NCBI GenBank assembly: GCA_013815785.1
Contig: JACDFO010000002.1
Location: 1-47,231, forward strand
DNA length: 47,231 nt
DNA from: Candidatus Saccharimonadota bacterium
GTDB lineage: Bacteria; Patescibacteriota; Saccharimonadia; Saccharimonadales; JACDFO01
Reading direction: 5' to 3'
A program made the position numbers and the translations under genes. Below the pieces are notes generated by a model. That model did not search any database, was not told the DNA's origin, and was given only the letters and a program-made list of their open reading frames with translations. Numbering within the stretch: position 1 is the first letter of the stretch; each line of letters starts with the position of its first letter. Shown here piece after piece: positions 22,785 through 31,591 of the stretch.

Positions 22785-25213
22785 AACGGCAACCTTACCG
22801 TAAATCGTGAACCTTTTCCAAGATGTGAAGTTAGCTCTACAGTACCATTGTGAAGTTCAACGAGTTGTTTTACCCAGTAAAGACCCAGGCCAGTGCCCGT
22901 TACGGTGTCAGAAAGTTCGTTATCTACACGTGTAAACTTTTCGAATATGCGCTGCTGATTATCTTTACTAACCCCTACTCCCTTATCAACTACCACAATT
23001 TTCACATATTTAGTCTTCTTTTCGATGATAATCTCTACGGTGGACCCCGGGGAGCTGTATTTGCTGGCATTCTCTAATAAGTTAACGATAACTAACTTAA
23101 TCTCGATTTCATCAATGAATACCTTGATGGGTTTCTGGGGTTTGCTGAACACTATATCTTGATTGCGAAACTCAAATACTGAATGTAGGTCTTTAATAGC
23201 ATCTGTCACTATTTCCACGATATTGTAAAGTTTTTGCTTGAGCGTATATTCCGTGGAGTCCATCTGTGCCGTTTTTAAGAGATCGTTAATGATGCGTAAC
23301 TCGCGCTCGTTGCTATCATAAGCTGTGCGCAGATATTGTGTCTGACCAGGGGTAAGGGGATCGGAAAATCCATCTATCAGCAGGCCGATGTACTGCTTGA
23401 CTGCAGTTGCGGGGGTACGTAGTTGATGCGATGCCATGCCTATAAATTCGTCTTTAGTTTTATTAAGCGATATCAGCTCTTTGCGCTGTATGGCTAATTG
23501 CTGAGTTATTTTTTCTAATTCTTCATTGCGAGCTTCAGTTTGTTTGATCTTAAACTGTTCTGAGATATCAGTATTAGATCCTATCCATTGCTTGATCGTG
23601 CCGTCATCATCTTTAAGTGGTACGACGCGTGTCAAAAAAGGCTTATAGGTGCCGTCTGTTCCCTTTAATGGAAAGACCATTTCGAAAGGCTGCCCACTTT
23701 TGATTGAGTACTTCCATTTTTTTAGCACGCCAGACAGATACTTAGGATCATGTACAGACTGCCAACCCCATCCTTCCATCTGTTTAGGCTTAGTTCCCGT
23801 GTATTCGTACCAACGGTTGTTATACCAGTATATAGAACCGGTCGCATCTGCCATCCAGGCAAGGTTAGGTATATTCTCAGCCAAGGCACGGAAGCGCTCC
23901 TCGCTGCTTCGCATTTTATCTTCCGCTTCTTTTTGTTTTGTAATATTTCTGAAGTTGCCTACAAGTGCGTGTATATTAGGGGTATTAAGGTGGTTGACGC
24001 CTACTGTCTCAAGCCATGCCCAGCTGCCATCCTTATGTTTTACCCGGTACTGCATGGTCAACTGCTTTTCGGGATGTTTGATAAGGTCGTTGAAGTTGGA
24101 AAAAAAGTATTCTATATCTTCTGGGTGTAAGTAGGGGGTTACTCCACTGCTCGCAAGCTCTTCGGGTGTATATCCCAGGACGTTCTTGATTGAGTTGCTC
24201 GAGAAGATGATGTCTCCCTCAGGAGACACTAGCTGAACAGCATCGGCACTCTTCTCTATTAGTGTACGGAAACGCTCTTCACGTTGCTGCAGTGCAAGCT
24301 GTGCCTGCTTTAAGTCATCAAAATCCGTATATGTACCGAAGTAACCGATAAAATGTCCATCTGGTGTGAAGCGGGGCGCTCCCGCTGCAAGCATCCAGCG
24401 GAACTCGCCGTCAGCCCGTTTAAAGCGGTACTCTTCTCTTATGGGTATTTGCTCTGAAAACGCATGCTTGAAGTCCTTTTCGAATTTCGGAGCATCCTCA
24501 GGGTGAAGGGTAGACAGCCACCCAAGACCTTTCATTTCTTTCATCTTCTTGCCCGTAAACTTTAGCCATGGTTTATTGAAGTAGACGGCATTTCCAGATT
24601 CGTCGGCCATTGCGATGAACATCGGTGCTGTATCCGCCAGGTTAAGGAAACGGTCCTCGCTTTCCTGCAGTAGCTGTCGCGAAAGAACTTCATCCGTGCT
24701 TTCAATAACTGCACCGAAGAGACCGACCACACTACCTTTACTATTTCGCAAAGGGCTGCAAGAAAATGTAAAATATGTTTCCTCGTCAAATCCGTGACGG
24801 TTTATTACCACACGAAGATTTTTCATATAGACAGACTCGCCAGCCTTAAACACTTTAGCAATAAGCGGTTCTGAAATGTCCCATATCTCATCCCAGGTTT
24901 CATTTGCAGGATATCCTAAGGCTGCAGGATGTTTATTGCCGAGAATTACCTTGTAGGCGTCATTGTAAAAATTCGTGAGTTCATGTTTACCCCAACAAAT
25001 GAACATTGGGGAAGACGAATTCAGTATTATACTGACCGCAGTCCGCAATTCATCCGACCATGTGTCAATTTTTCCCACGGCGGTTTTTGACCAGTCAAAT
25101 GAGCGCATCATCGCGCCCATCTCTCCGCCCCCAACCAGGAAATTATGTTCAGTAGCTCCTGAATGGTTCAGGGTCGAGTTTCTTGCAGGGTTGCTCGGAT
25201 TCTTAGCAGTCAT
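22781..25213 (-). CDS. Multi-PAS soluble histidine kinase
   Basis: About 810 residues from ATG 25213 (AGGAT upstream); an in-frame ATG at 25276 is less likely. Domains in order: an N-terminal PAS-like region beginning FDWSKTAVGKIDTW, three further PAS/PAC units (each closing with segments such as RFRTLIEKSADAV or RFRALAENIPNLAWM), HisKA with the phospho-His in GMASHQLRTP, and HATPase with N box NLLENASKY, G1 DKGVGVS and G2 TGTGLGLYWVKQL. No membrane helices, so it senses an internal signal. Coupled to the receiver gene. Confidence 0.95.
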   Translation of the reverse strand: MTAKNPSNPARNSTLNHSGATEHNFLVGGGEMGAMMRSFDWSKTAVGKIDTWSDELRTAVSIILNSSSPMFICWGKHELTNFYNDAYKVILGNKHPAALGYPANETWDEIWDISEPLIAKVFKAGESVYMKNLRVVINRHGFDEETYFTFSCSPLRNSKGSVVGLFGAVIESTDEVLSRQLLQESEDRFLNLADTAPMFIAMADESGNAVYFNKPWLKFTGKKMKEMKGLGWLSTLHPEDAPKFEKDFKHAFSEQIPIREEYRFKRADGEFRWMLAAGAPRFTPDGHFIGYFGTYTDFDDLKQAQLALQQREERFRTLIEKSADAVQLVSPEGDIIFSSNSIKNVLGYTPEELASSGVTPYLHPEDIEYFFSNFNDLIKHPEKQLTMQYRVKHKDGSWAWLETVGVNHLNTPNIHALVGNFRNITKQKEAEDKMRSSEERFRALAENIPNLAWMADATGSIYWYNNRWYEYTGTKPKQMEGWGWQSVHDPKYLSGVLKKWKYSIKSGQPFEMVFPLKGTDGTYKPFLTRVVPLKDDDGTIKQWIGSNTDISEQFKIKQTEARNEELEKITQQLAIQRKELISLNKTKDEFIGMASHQLRTPATAVKQYIGLLIDGFSDPLTPGQTQYLRTAYDSNERELRIINDLLKTAQMDSTEYTLKQKLYNIVEIVTDAIKDLHSVFEFRNQDIVFSKPQKPIKVFIDEIEIKLVIVNLLENASKYSSPGSTVEIIIEKKTKYVKIVVVDKGVGVSKDNQQRIFEKFTRVDNELSDTVTGTGLGLYWVKQLVELHNGTVELTSHLGKGSRFTVRLPL

Positions 25214-25407
25214 TATCCTATTGTACCCTGTCTGAAAAGTGTCAAGATACATTAAAGTTGTCAAAAGTGCTACCAACCAAATAGTACATAAATGTCTAAC
25301 GCAATTGGTACAGCTTAGTGCACGAAGTTAGAACCAACTTCATTAAAATAATTGATGATACTGCCGAATAGATTTTTGTTCGTCTTACTTGTGAAATGTA
25401 CCTCTAC

Positions 25408-26508
25408 TCAAGTTAAAGGCACTAACACTTTAAATTCCGTACCAACATTTAATTCACTCCGGTAATTAATGGTGCCCCCAATCTTATCAAGAAGGATTTT
25501 TACCATATAAAGACCCAAGCCTGTTCCTTCAGTGAATTCCTGCATAGCGTTTTCCGCTCTTGAAAACTGTTCAAACAGGTAAGGTTGATACTCTTTCGGT
25601 ATGCCGATTCCTGTATCGCTGATGGAAATCAAAGCTTTTTTATTCATCAGCTTAACAGTTACATTTATAGAACCTTTTATTGGGGTATATTGAACCGCAT
25701 TAACTATGAGATTAGAAAAAATTTCATGAAATATCGATGTATCGGTGTTTATAACAGGTAGATTTCCATCCAAACTTAATGAATATCCTAGTTTTTTCTC
25801 AACCAATCTTGGTTCAAGTTCTTTATGTATTTGTTTAAATATTTCACTTATCCTAATATCACTTTTTTGAATAAGCCTGGTGGCACTTTGCACTCGAGCT
25901 ATATTTAAAAGCCCTTCAACTAATGCAATCATTCGCTCGGATGAACTGACAAGGGTATCTGCTAATTGTTGCTGCTCTTTATTTAGTCCACCTGCATATT
26001 CATTGCTTAACATATGTGCGTAAGTCATGATCACTGTCATGGGAGTCCTAAGCTGGTGTGAAGCGAGATTAATAAAATTATTTTTCATAAGAGATAATTT
26101 ATATTCACTCGTAATATTCTGTATTAGATATACGATTTGCTCGCTGTTTGGAAGTATTTGTTTAGAAACCCTAAAGAATAAATGGTTGTTTTCTTTATTG
26201 GTCCACTCATAAACTGCCTCTTCGCCTTTTAGCGTTTCTGTCACATTATTCGCAATATTAATGTATTCGGGTAAAGGACTCTCTGTTTGTTTGATGGGAA
26301 ATGCTTCATTAAATGACTGCCCGAGTAAGAATATACGTTGAGTTGCCAATAAATTAGCAAAGTAATTATTGCTGAAAATAATATTACCTAACTTGTCAAC
26401 AACACATACGGCATCATTAATACTGCCTATCACAAGGTCCATCCATCCTAAGATTCTATGTACTTCTAATAATTCTTCAGAGAAGAATTTATCTTTACTT
26501 ACGCTCAT
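25408..26508 (-). CDS. PAS histidine kinase
   Basis: 366 residues. One PAS domain (about 20-130; INDAVCVVDKLGNIIFSNNY), HisKA with phospho-His in NLASHQLRTPMTVIMTY, and HATPase (N box NLIVNAVQYTP; G1 DTGIGIP; G2 EGTGLGLYMVK). No membrane helix. It overlaps the upstream stand-alone PAS gene by 14 bp. More AT-rich by eye than the neighbouring kinase. Confidence 0.93.
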   Translation of the reverse strand: MSVSKDKFFSEELLEVHRILGWMDLVIGSINDAVCVVDKLGNIIFSNNYFANLLATQRIFLLGQSFNEAFPIKQTESPLPEYINIANNVTETLKGEEAVYEWTNKENNHLFFRVSKQILPNSEQIVYLIQNITSEYKLSLMKNNFINLASHQLRTPMTVIMTYAHMLSNEYAGGLNKEQQQLADTLVSSSERMIALVEGLLNIARVQSATRLIQKSDIRISEIFKQIHKELEPRLVEKKLGYSLSLDGNLPVINTDTSIFHEIFSNLIVNAVQYTPIKGSINVTVKLMNKKALISISDTGIGIPKEYQPYLFEQFSRAENAMQEFTEGTGLGLYMVKILLDKIGGTINYRSELNVGTEFKVLVPLT

Positions 26509-26869
26509 CTAGTGGGTAATCAATTATTGCAGCAAATCTCCAGGATGAATCCTTTTTATCACCTAATATGTAATGATTTGAGCTTTTTACTGTGCCATCT
26601 TTATATAAAACACTGAGAGACAAGGGTTTTCCTAGCAATTCTGTTGTTTCGGTTGCTAAGTATCTTGCAAAGCCTACTGTATGGGCGTTTCTCATATGTG
26701 TTGGCATAATTTCCGTTACTGATTTTCCTATTAGGTCTTCCGCAGTCCATCCATATTCTTCAGTAAAAGCGTCGTTAATATATGTGAATATACTTTGTTG
26801 GTCGATTGCCACTACGGGTAAATCTTCTAATGCAATTAATTCATCATATGTAGCAGGGTATTGAGACAT
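26495..26869 (-). CDS. Stand-alone PAS domain protein
   Basis: 124 residues forming one PAS domain: LPVVAIDQQSIFTYINDAF, EYGWTAEDLIGKSVTEIMP and the closing strands YILGDKKDSSWRFAAIIDY. A strong GGAGG ribosome site precedes the ATG at 26869. The 14-bp overlap with the next kinase suggests a split sensor in which this PAS unit regulates the kinase in trans. No haem or flavin ligand (such as the LOV NCRFLQ motif) is present. Confidence 0.85.
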   Translation of the reverse strand: MSQYPATYDELIALEDLPVVAIDQQSIFTYINDAFTEEYGWTAEDLIGKSVTEIMPTHMRNAHTVGFARYLATETTELLGKPLSLSVLYKDGTVKSSNHYILGDKKDSSWRFAAIIDYPLDERK

Positions 26870-26980
26870 GCAACCTCCATATTTGTCATCTTACTTTATC
26901 ATAATTTACTCCTAAAATTTACCCCAAAATATACCATGTATCTGGTCCAGTTTTTGATCAACTGATGTTAGATTGTTACA

Positions 26981-27116
26981 CCCGGACGGATTCGACTCAC
27001 TTTCAGCGAGCCCGTCGCAATATCTTTGCAAACCAGTTTGCAAGAGTTGACTTCCTTGCGAATTGCCACCGGCAATTCTCACACCGACCCTTGGCGTCGA
27101 CAGTTCGAATCCGTCC
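26981..27116. repeat. Inverted-repeat element with tRNA-Arg 3'-end fragments
   Basis: CCCGGACGGATTCGA at 26981-26995 is an exact copy, in the same orientation, of the 3' end of the tRNA-Arg gene (27163-27177). The inverted form TTCGAATCCGTCC lies at 27104-27116, so the two ends of this 136-bp unit can pair over 12 bp. Inside are two further hairpins: TTTGCAA/TTGCAAA around CCAG near 27025-27043, and GAATTGCC/GGCAATTC near 27060-27078. No ORF is convincing. Possible integration-site footprint or tRNA-derived RNA. Confidence 0.55.
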
Positions 27117-27124
27117 AGACCACG

Positions 27125-27147
27125 AAAAAACCGAGCACTAGGCTCGG
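27125..27147 (-). terminator. Terminator of tRNA-Arg(UCG)
   Basis: On the minus strand, CCGAGC-CTAGT-GCTCGG followed by six T, 9 bp after the tRNA CCA. Confidence 0.8.
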
Positions 27148-27155
27148 CTCTTTCG

Positions 27156-27232
27156 TGGTACGCCCGGACGGATTCGAACCGCCGACCCTCTGTTCCGAAG
27201 ACAGATGCTCTATCCAGCTGAGCTACGGGCGC
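27156..27232 (-). tRNA. tRNA-Arg(UCG)
   Basis: Acceptor GCGCCCG pairs with CGGGCGT (G1-U72 wobble), anticodon loop CTTCGGA (TCG), T arm GGCGG-TTCGAAT-CCGTC, discriminator A and encoded CCA. Confidence 0.94.
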
Positions 27233-27396
27233 GTATTTGCGGTATTAGTGTATCATCTTATCAGATGAGCCATGGTATCAAAATCCAGAGTCTTATTGCT
27301 CGTTTTCATCTGTTGAACCAATAGTATAGAACAAAATTTTCTCTCTATCAGTTTACTTACTTAATCACATTCGCCCGAAGTTGCTACAATGGTGTT

Positions 27397-30246
27397 ATGG
27401 CAAACGAATTCGACACGTCTACAAATAAGTCTATACCGAAGAACGTAACAACTACGTCTACTCAAGACATAATCGATTACAAGCATCTGAGCGAACAAAG
27501 GTTTAAGCTCATTATTGAACATGTCCCGGTACTTATTTCGTACGTCGATGCCGGACATCGGTATCGTTTTGTAAACAAACAATACGAAGCTTGGTTTGGG
27601 CATAGTACAGAGGATATCCAAGGTAAGCACTTACGAGAAGTACTGGGTGCGAAGGCCTATAAAGCTTTAAAGCCTCATATTGATAGTGTACTTGCTGGTA
27701 ACACAATAAGTTTTGAGACAAACGTTCCATACAAAGGGGCCGGCAACCGATATGTCAGCGCCAATTACATACCCCACATAGAAGACAACAAAGTAGTCGG
27801 CTTTTTCGTGATGGTTATGGATTTATCTGATCGCAAAAAAATCGAAGAAAATCTTAGATATCGGACGGCCTTACTCGAGGCACAGAGCGAAGCAACACCT
27901 GACGGCATATTGATTGTCGACGCAAGAGGAAAAATGCTGTCATTCAATAAGCGTTTTATACAAATGTGGAAAATTCCAAAGCACATTAGTGGTGCCAACG
28001 ATGACTCGGCGGCGCTTAAATACGCTATGACACAGCTAGTGGACCCAAAGGGCTTTATAGACAGAGTGAACTATTTATACGCTCACCAGGATGAGTCGAG
28101 TCACGAGGAAGTTTACTTTAAGGATGGCCGAGTGTTTGACAGGTATGGTTTGCCGGTTGAAGGCGATGATGGGCAGTACTATGGATGGGCATGGCATTTT
28201 CGTGACATTACTACACAGAAACGAGCAGAGGAAAAAATTATCCTTAGAGAAGAGCAGCTGAGGGTTGCCCTTAAGGCGTCACGGATGGGCGTTTGGGAAT
28301 GGGATAGCCAGAACCGAAAGTTGACGTGGTCAAACGAAGTAAAGCGATTGTACGGTTTAAAGATAAGCGAATCAATTACGTACGAAAAATATATCAGCTT
28401 GCTTCATCCTGATGATCAGCCAAGGATGCAAAAAACAATTGCAAATGCCCAAAAGACGGGAAGTAAATATACTATTGAGCATCGTGTTGTTTGGCCGGAT
28501 GGTAGTATCCACTGGCTTCTTGGGAAGGGTCAGGCATTTTTGGAAAATGGCAAGATAGTGCGGATGGCAGGTATATCGCTAGACATCGATGATCGAAAAA
28601 AGGCCGAAGAATTATACCAGAGCCAAAACGAGTATCTTATAGCTTTGAATGAGACGGCTCTTGAAATTGCTAGAGGTTTGGGAGGTCAATTATCAATACT
28701 AAAAATCATTCTAAGCCGAGCTACTAAGCTGACTCAAACACCAAACGGTTATATCTACCTTATGGATGATGATAAATCTCAATTAAGTGTTCGTGTTGCC
28801 ACAGGAGTTTTTAAGCCTTACATAGGTCATGTGATTAAAAAAGGTGAGGGTTTGGCTGGTAAAGTTTGGAAAACCGGCAAACATCTTACAGTTGGGAATT
28901 ACGATATATGGACCGGGCGGCAGGCTACGTTTCCGAAAGGTATCGTTAGCGCTGCTGTCGGTTTGCCTCTGTACTCCGGTCGAAGGATAATCGGTGTCAT
29001 CGCATTAGGTTACGATACGCCGATTAAGAAATTTCCTGCTGAAAAGATAACCGCATTAAAGCGTTTGGCAGACCTTGCTTCGATTGCGTTGGACAATAGT
29101 AGGTTGTATTTAGAATCTCAAGAACGTGAGGAGCGGTTCAGGACTCTGGCAGACACCGCACCTGTATTCATATGGCTAGCAGATTCAGACAAGAACGTTT
29201 CGTACTTCAATAAAGGTTGGCTAGATTATGCAGGACGTACTTTGGAGCAAGAAATGAATTCTGGCTGGGAAGAGACTATATATCCAGCCGATCTCTTAGA
29301 GTGTAGACGTATATACGAAACATCTTTCGACGCCCGTGTACCCTTTACCCAGGAATACCGCTTAAGACGTCATGATGGGCAATTCAGGTGGATGCTAGAC
29401 ACCGGCATACCGCGGTTCTCTTCAGCTGGTGAATTTCTGGGCTATATCGGCTCGACTGTTGATATTCATGATTTAAAAAATACGACTCAGCGTACCCTGG
29501 AGCTCGAAGCCATTACAGCTAGTTTGACCGAACAGCGTGCTGAGCTAGTGACACTGAACAACGCAAAGGATGAGTTTATTTCATTGGCTTCACACCAGTT
29601 ACGCACCCCTGCAACTGGCGTAAAACAATTTATTGGCATGTTGCTGGAAAATTATTTCGGTGAGCTTACAGAAGATCAGCGCACCATGCTCGATTACGCC
29701 TACGAGAGCAACGAACGGCAGCTAGAAGTCATAAATGACCTCCTAAAAGTAGCTCAGGTGGATGCTGGCAAAGTCGTGCTTGCAAAAGAAAAGCACGATA
29801 TAAGCGATATGCTAGAAGACATCATGCAGGAACAGCGTGCTCAGTTTGCAAAACGCAAACAAAGGGTTGTGCTAGATAGACCTACAGAAGCAATCTTTGC
29901 CCCTGTCGATGTTCGACGCATGCGGATGGTTGTTGAAAACCTTATTGATAATGCTAGTAAATACACGCCAGAAGGCAAACGTATCACCGTAAGTATCAAC
30001 CAAACAAAATCAGGCGAGTTCGTAACAATTAAAGTCAAAGACGAAGGAGTAGGCATTGCAGAAGAAGATATATCCAAACTATTTCAAAAGTTTTCTCGCC
30101 TAGACAATCCGCTTTCTATCCAGGTTGGTGGTACGGGTATTGGGTTGTACTGGGCAAAAAAGATCGTTGATTTGCACGGCGGAAACATTACTATAAAGTC
30201 GATATCGGGCGAAGGTTCGACCTTTATTGTAAAGATTCCTGCTTAA
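27397..30246 (+). CDS. Multi-PAS/GAF soluble histidine kinase
   Basis: 949 residues. PAS units at about 35-150 (HVPVLISYVDAGHRYRFVNK), 160-280 and 285-410, a GAF domain at about 425-570 (GEGLAGKVWKTGKHLTV), a fourth PAS at about 590-720, HisKA with phospho-His in SLASHQLRTPATGVKQFIG, then HATPase (NLIDNASKYTPEG; DEGVGIA; GGTGIGLYWAKKI). No membrane helices. The HisKA region is close to that of the 22781 kinase, so they are probably paralogues. A receiver-only gene follows 67 bp downstream. Confidence 0.96.
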   Translation: MANEFDTSTNKSIPKNVTTTSTQDIIDYKHLSEQRFKLIIEHVPVLISYVDAGHRYRFVNKQYEAWFGHSTEDIQGKHLREVLGAKAYKALKPHIDSVLAGNTISFETNVPYKGAGNRYVSANYIPHIEDNKVVGFFVMVMDLSDRKKIEENLRYRTALLEAQSEATPDGILIVDARGKMLSFNKRFIQMWKIPKHISGANDDSAALKYAMTQLVDPKGFIDRVNYLYAHQDESSHEEVYFKDGRVFDRYGLPVEGDDGQYYGWAWHFRDITTQKRAEEKIILREEQLRVALKASRMGVWEWDSQNRKLTWSNEVKRLYGLKISESITYEKYISLLHPDDQPRMQKTIANAQKTGSKYTIEHRVVWPDGSIHWLLGKGQAFLENGKIVRMAGISLDIDDRKKAEELYQSQNEYLIALNETALEIARGLGGQLSILKIILSRATKLTQTPNGYIYLMDDDKSQLSVRVATGVFKPYIGHVIKKGEGLAGKVWKTGKHLTVGNYDIWTGRQATFPKGIVSAAVGLPLYSGRRIIGVIALGYDTPIKKFPAEKITALKRLADLASIALDNSRLYLESQEREERFRTLADTAPVFIWLADSDKNVSYFNKGWLDYAGRTLEQEMNSGWEETIYPADLLECRRIYETSFDARVPFTQEYRLRRHDGQFRWMLDTGIPRFSSAGEFLGYIGSTVDIHDLKNTTQRTLELEAITASLTEQRAELVTLNNAKDEFISLASHQLRTPATGVKQFIGMLLENYFGELTEDQRTMLDYAYESNERQLEVINDLLKVAQVDAGKVVLAKEKHDISDMLEDIMQEQRAQFAKRKQRVVLDRPTEAIFAPVDVRRMRMVVENLIDNASKYTPEGKRITVSINQTKSGEFVTIKVKDEGVGIAEEDISKLFQKFSRLDNPLSIQVGGTGIGLYWAKKIVDLHGGNITIKSISGEGSTFIVKIPA

Positions 30247-30313
30247 CATTTTGTAGAACTGTGTTATAAAAAAGGGAGCAACTGGAGCAAAACTAACCGA
30301 GCTGGAGGCGAGT

Positions 30314-30697
30314 GTGGCAGACATTTTGATAGTAGAAGACAATGATATGTTGAATAAAGCCTACCGGATAATTCTGGAAAAGAATGGGCACAAAGTTGAA
30401 GCAACCACGAATGGGCAAGAAGCCTTGGACGCAGTAAAGCGCTTTAAACCGAAAGTCATTCTACTCGATCTTTTAATGCCCAAAATGGGAGGCATTGAAT
30501 TTTTGCGTAAGTACGATGCCATAAAGTTAAATAAAAACGTCAAGGTCGTGGTACTAACCAATCTAGGCAAAGAAGAAAGTATTCAAGAAGCTATGGATTT
30601 AGGAGCTTACAAATACATCATCAAGGCACATTCTAGTCCTGGAGACCTTGCAAACCTTGTCAATCACCTAATTAAAAAGAACATTGTTAAAGATTAA
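30314..30697 (+). CDS. Receiver-only response regulator
   Basis: 127 residues; GTG start with GGAGG 5-9 bp upstream. VEDND pocket, phospho-Asp52 in LLDLLMP, Thr in VVLTN, and Lys in IIKAHSSP. No output domain. Its partner is presumably the kinase directly upstream. The 3' end overlaps a convergent membrane-protein gene by 30 bp. Confidence 0.94.
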   Translation: MADILIVEDNDMLNKAYRIILEKNGHKVEATTNGQEALDAVKRFKPKVILLDLLMPKMGGIEFLRKYDAIKLNKNVKVVVLTNLGKEESIQEAMDLGAYKYIIKAHSSPGDLANLVNHLIKKNIVKD

Positions 30698-30946
30698 AAT
30701 AAGTACCAGTAAGCCTAGAATTTTACGGAAATAAGTAGCACCTTTTGTAATCTCTAAATATGCCCACGTAAACAGAAATGCCGTACTTAACTGTTCCAAT
30801 CCATTTTGTATATTAAAATCAGGTATTGCCCAGGCCAGTAGTTTGAAAATAATCCAACCATATAATGGTATGTTTGGCCATTGCCACACTACGGTATTAC
30901 CTTGCCTGTCTTTAAAAAAACTTTTTAAGTGATTCTCGGTAATCAT
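30668..30946 (-). CDS. Small conserved membrane protein
   Basis: 92 residues. N-terminal FFKDRQGNTVVWQWPNIPLYGWIIFKLL, then two more hydrophobic stretches (TAFLFTWAYLEI and ILGLLVLILIF). The R-x-G-x-x-V-V-W-Q-x-P-N-x-P-L pattern recurs, to my recollection, in uncharacterised proteins of CPR and other bacteria. Three helices are likely. Function unknown. Confidence 0.72.
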   Translation of the reverse strand: MITENHLKSFFKDRQGNTVVWQWPNIPLYGWIIFKLLAWAIPDFNIQNGLEQLSTAFLFTWAYLEITKGATYFRKILGLLVLILIFNNVLFN

Positions 30947-31067
30947 TGTTTTAGCGTAACAAAATTAAATGAATCACGTGATGAATAATTTGATATTTGC
31001 GAAATATATTGCTGTTAAGTATGTGAAACAACAATATTATGTACACATAATTAAAGGGGGAATGTTT

Positions 31068-31211
31068 ATGTTAGTAATTATCGGGATACTGATAGTTTTA
31101 TGGTTCTTAGGTCTACTAGGAAATATTGGCGGGGGTCTGATTCATATATTGCTGGTGATTGCACTGATTGTGTTTATCTATAATATGATTACTGGTCGTC
31201 GCGGCATATAG
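31068..31211 (+). CDS. lmo0937-family mini membrane protein
   Basis: 47 residues starting LVIIGILIVLWFLGLLGNIG, then GLIHILLVIALIVFIYNMITGRRGI: two helices and the short basic end of the lmo0937 family, a stress-associated Gram-positive mini-protein of unknown function. ATG 31068 is chosen because AAAGGGGG ends 7 bp before it; an ATG at 31062 is too close to that site, and the longer frame from 30969 lacks a ribosome site. Confidence 0.82.
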   Translation: MLVIIGILIVLWFLGLLGNIGGGLIHILLVIALIVFIYNMITGRRGI

Positions 31212-31239
31212 CTTAGATTTTAAAGTCAGGCGTACTGTA

Positions 31240-31279
31240 AATTAATAAATCCCACTGTTGATAATGGGATTTATTAATT
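31240..31279. terminator. Bidirectional terminator
   Basis: Near-perfect 15-bp inverted repeat AATTAATAAATCCCA / TGGGATTTATTAATT with a 10-nt loop, between lmo0937 (plus strand) and tRNA-Lys (minus strand). Its right arm touches the tRNA CCA. Confidence 0.75.
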
Positions 31280-31355
31280 GGAGGGCCAGCGGGGACTTGA
31301 ACCCCGGACACCCTGCTTAAGAGGCAGGTGCTCTAACCAGCTGAGCTACTGGCCC
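31279..31355 (-). tRNA. tRNA-Lys(CUU) with U73
   Basis: Acceptor GGGCCAG/CTGGCCC, anticodon arm CCTGC-CTCTTAA-GCAGG (CTT), T arm CGGGG-TTCAAGT-CCCCG, CCA encoded. The discriminator base is U, unusual for lysine tRNAs, which normally carry A73. The base at -1 is A, so an extra A-U pair is possible. Confidence 0.93.
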
Positions 31356-31479
31356 TCGTCAGAACCGACGGTCAGATTCCGTAAAGTCAATATGTAAATT
31401 GTCATTACTTCACCTTCTAGTCGCTTCTTCCTCTCAAAATTCTAAACAGAAATTAAAATTTCTTGGTTTAAAATTTTTG
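31356..31479 (-). ncRNA. Conserved structured leader RNA upstream of tRNA-Lys (copy 2)
   Basis: Second copy of the element before tRNA-His, read on the minus strand. It has a long AT-rich hairpin (arms at 31466-31479 and 31435-31447 with an inner hairpin), the conserved block at 31409-31434 containing GAAGCGACTAGAAGGTGAA, a variable hairpin (about 31382-31408), and the second conserved block at 31357-31381 containing CTGACCGTCG. In the terminal hairpin CGTCG-GTTC-TGACG, one C-G pair of the first copy becomes a G-U pair. It abuts the tRNA 5' end. Not a family I recognise. Confidence 0.75.
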
Positions 31480-31582
31480 GATAGCTGCAAAAAAGCAACA
31501 GGGGAAACTTTAACAGATTACATCTGTTATTTCAAGAAGGGCTGAGTTTAAAGCCTAACGAACACATATGTTTAAACTTTGG

Positions 31583-31588
31583 TATAAT
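31583..31588 (+). promoter_or_regulatory. -10 box (TATAAT) for a leaderless transcript
   Basis: Exact TATAAT, 3 bp before the ATGATG at 31592. Transcription would start at about the second ATG (31595). The -35 region is poor. Confidence 0.5.
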
Positions 31589-31591
31589 CAA

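Noticed and set aside
26985..27117. Possible tmRNA, because the plus strand reads GGATTCGAC near the start and TTCGAATCC near the end
   Set aside because: The acceptor stem cannot be closed (no 7-bp partner for the 3' end with a CCA at the right place), the unit is only about 135 nt, and no tag frame ending in Ala-Ala is present. Both motifs are explained by copies of the adjacent tRNA-Arg 3' end.
27026..27268. 80-codon plus-strand frame over the tRNA-Arg gene
   Set aside because: It translates through the tRNA on the opposite strand and the inverted-repeat unit. The RPDGFEPPTLCSEDRCSIQL-type peptide is the well-known artefact of reading antisense to a tRNA gene.
31349..31362. CTGACGA next to tRNA-Lys suggested a hammerhead ribozyme core in the leader
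   Set aside because: The paired GAAA strand and stem arrangement are missing, and the tRNA-His copy lacks the motif at that place.
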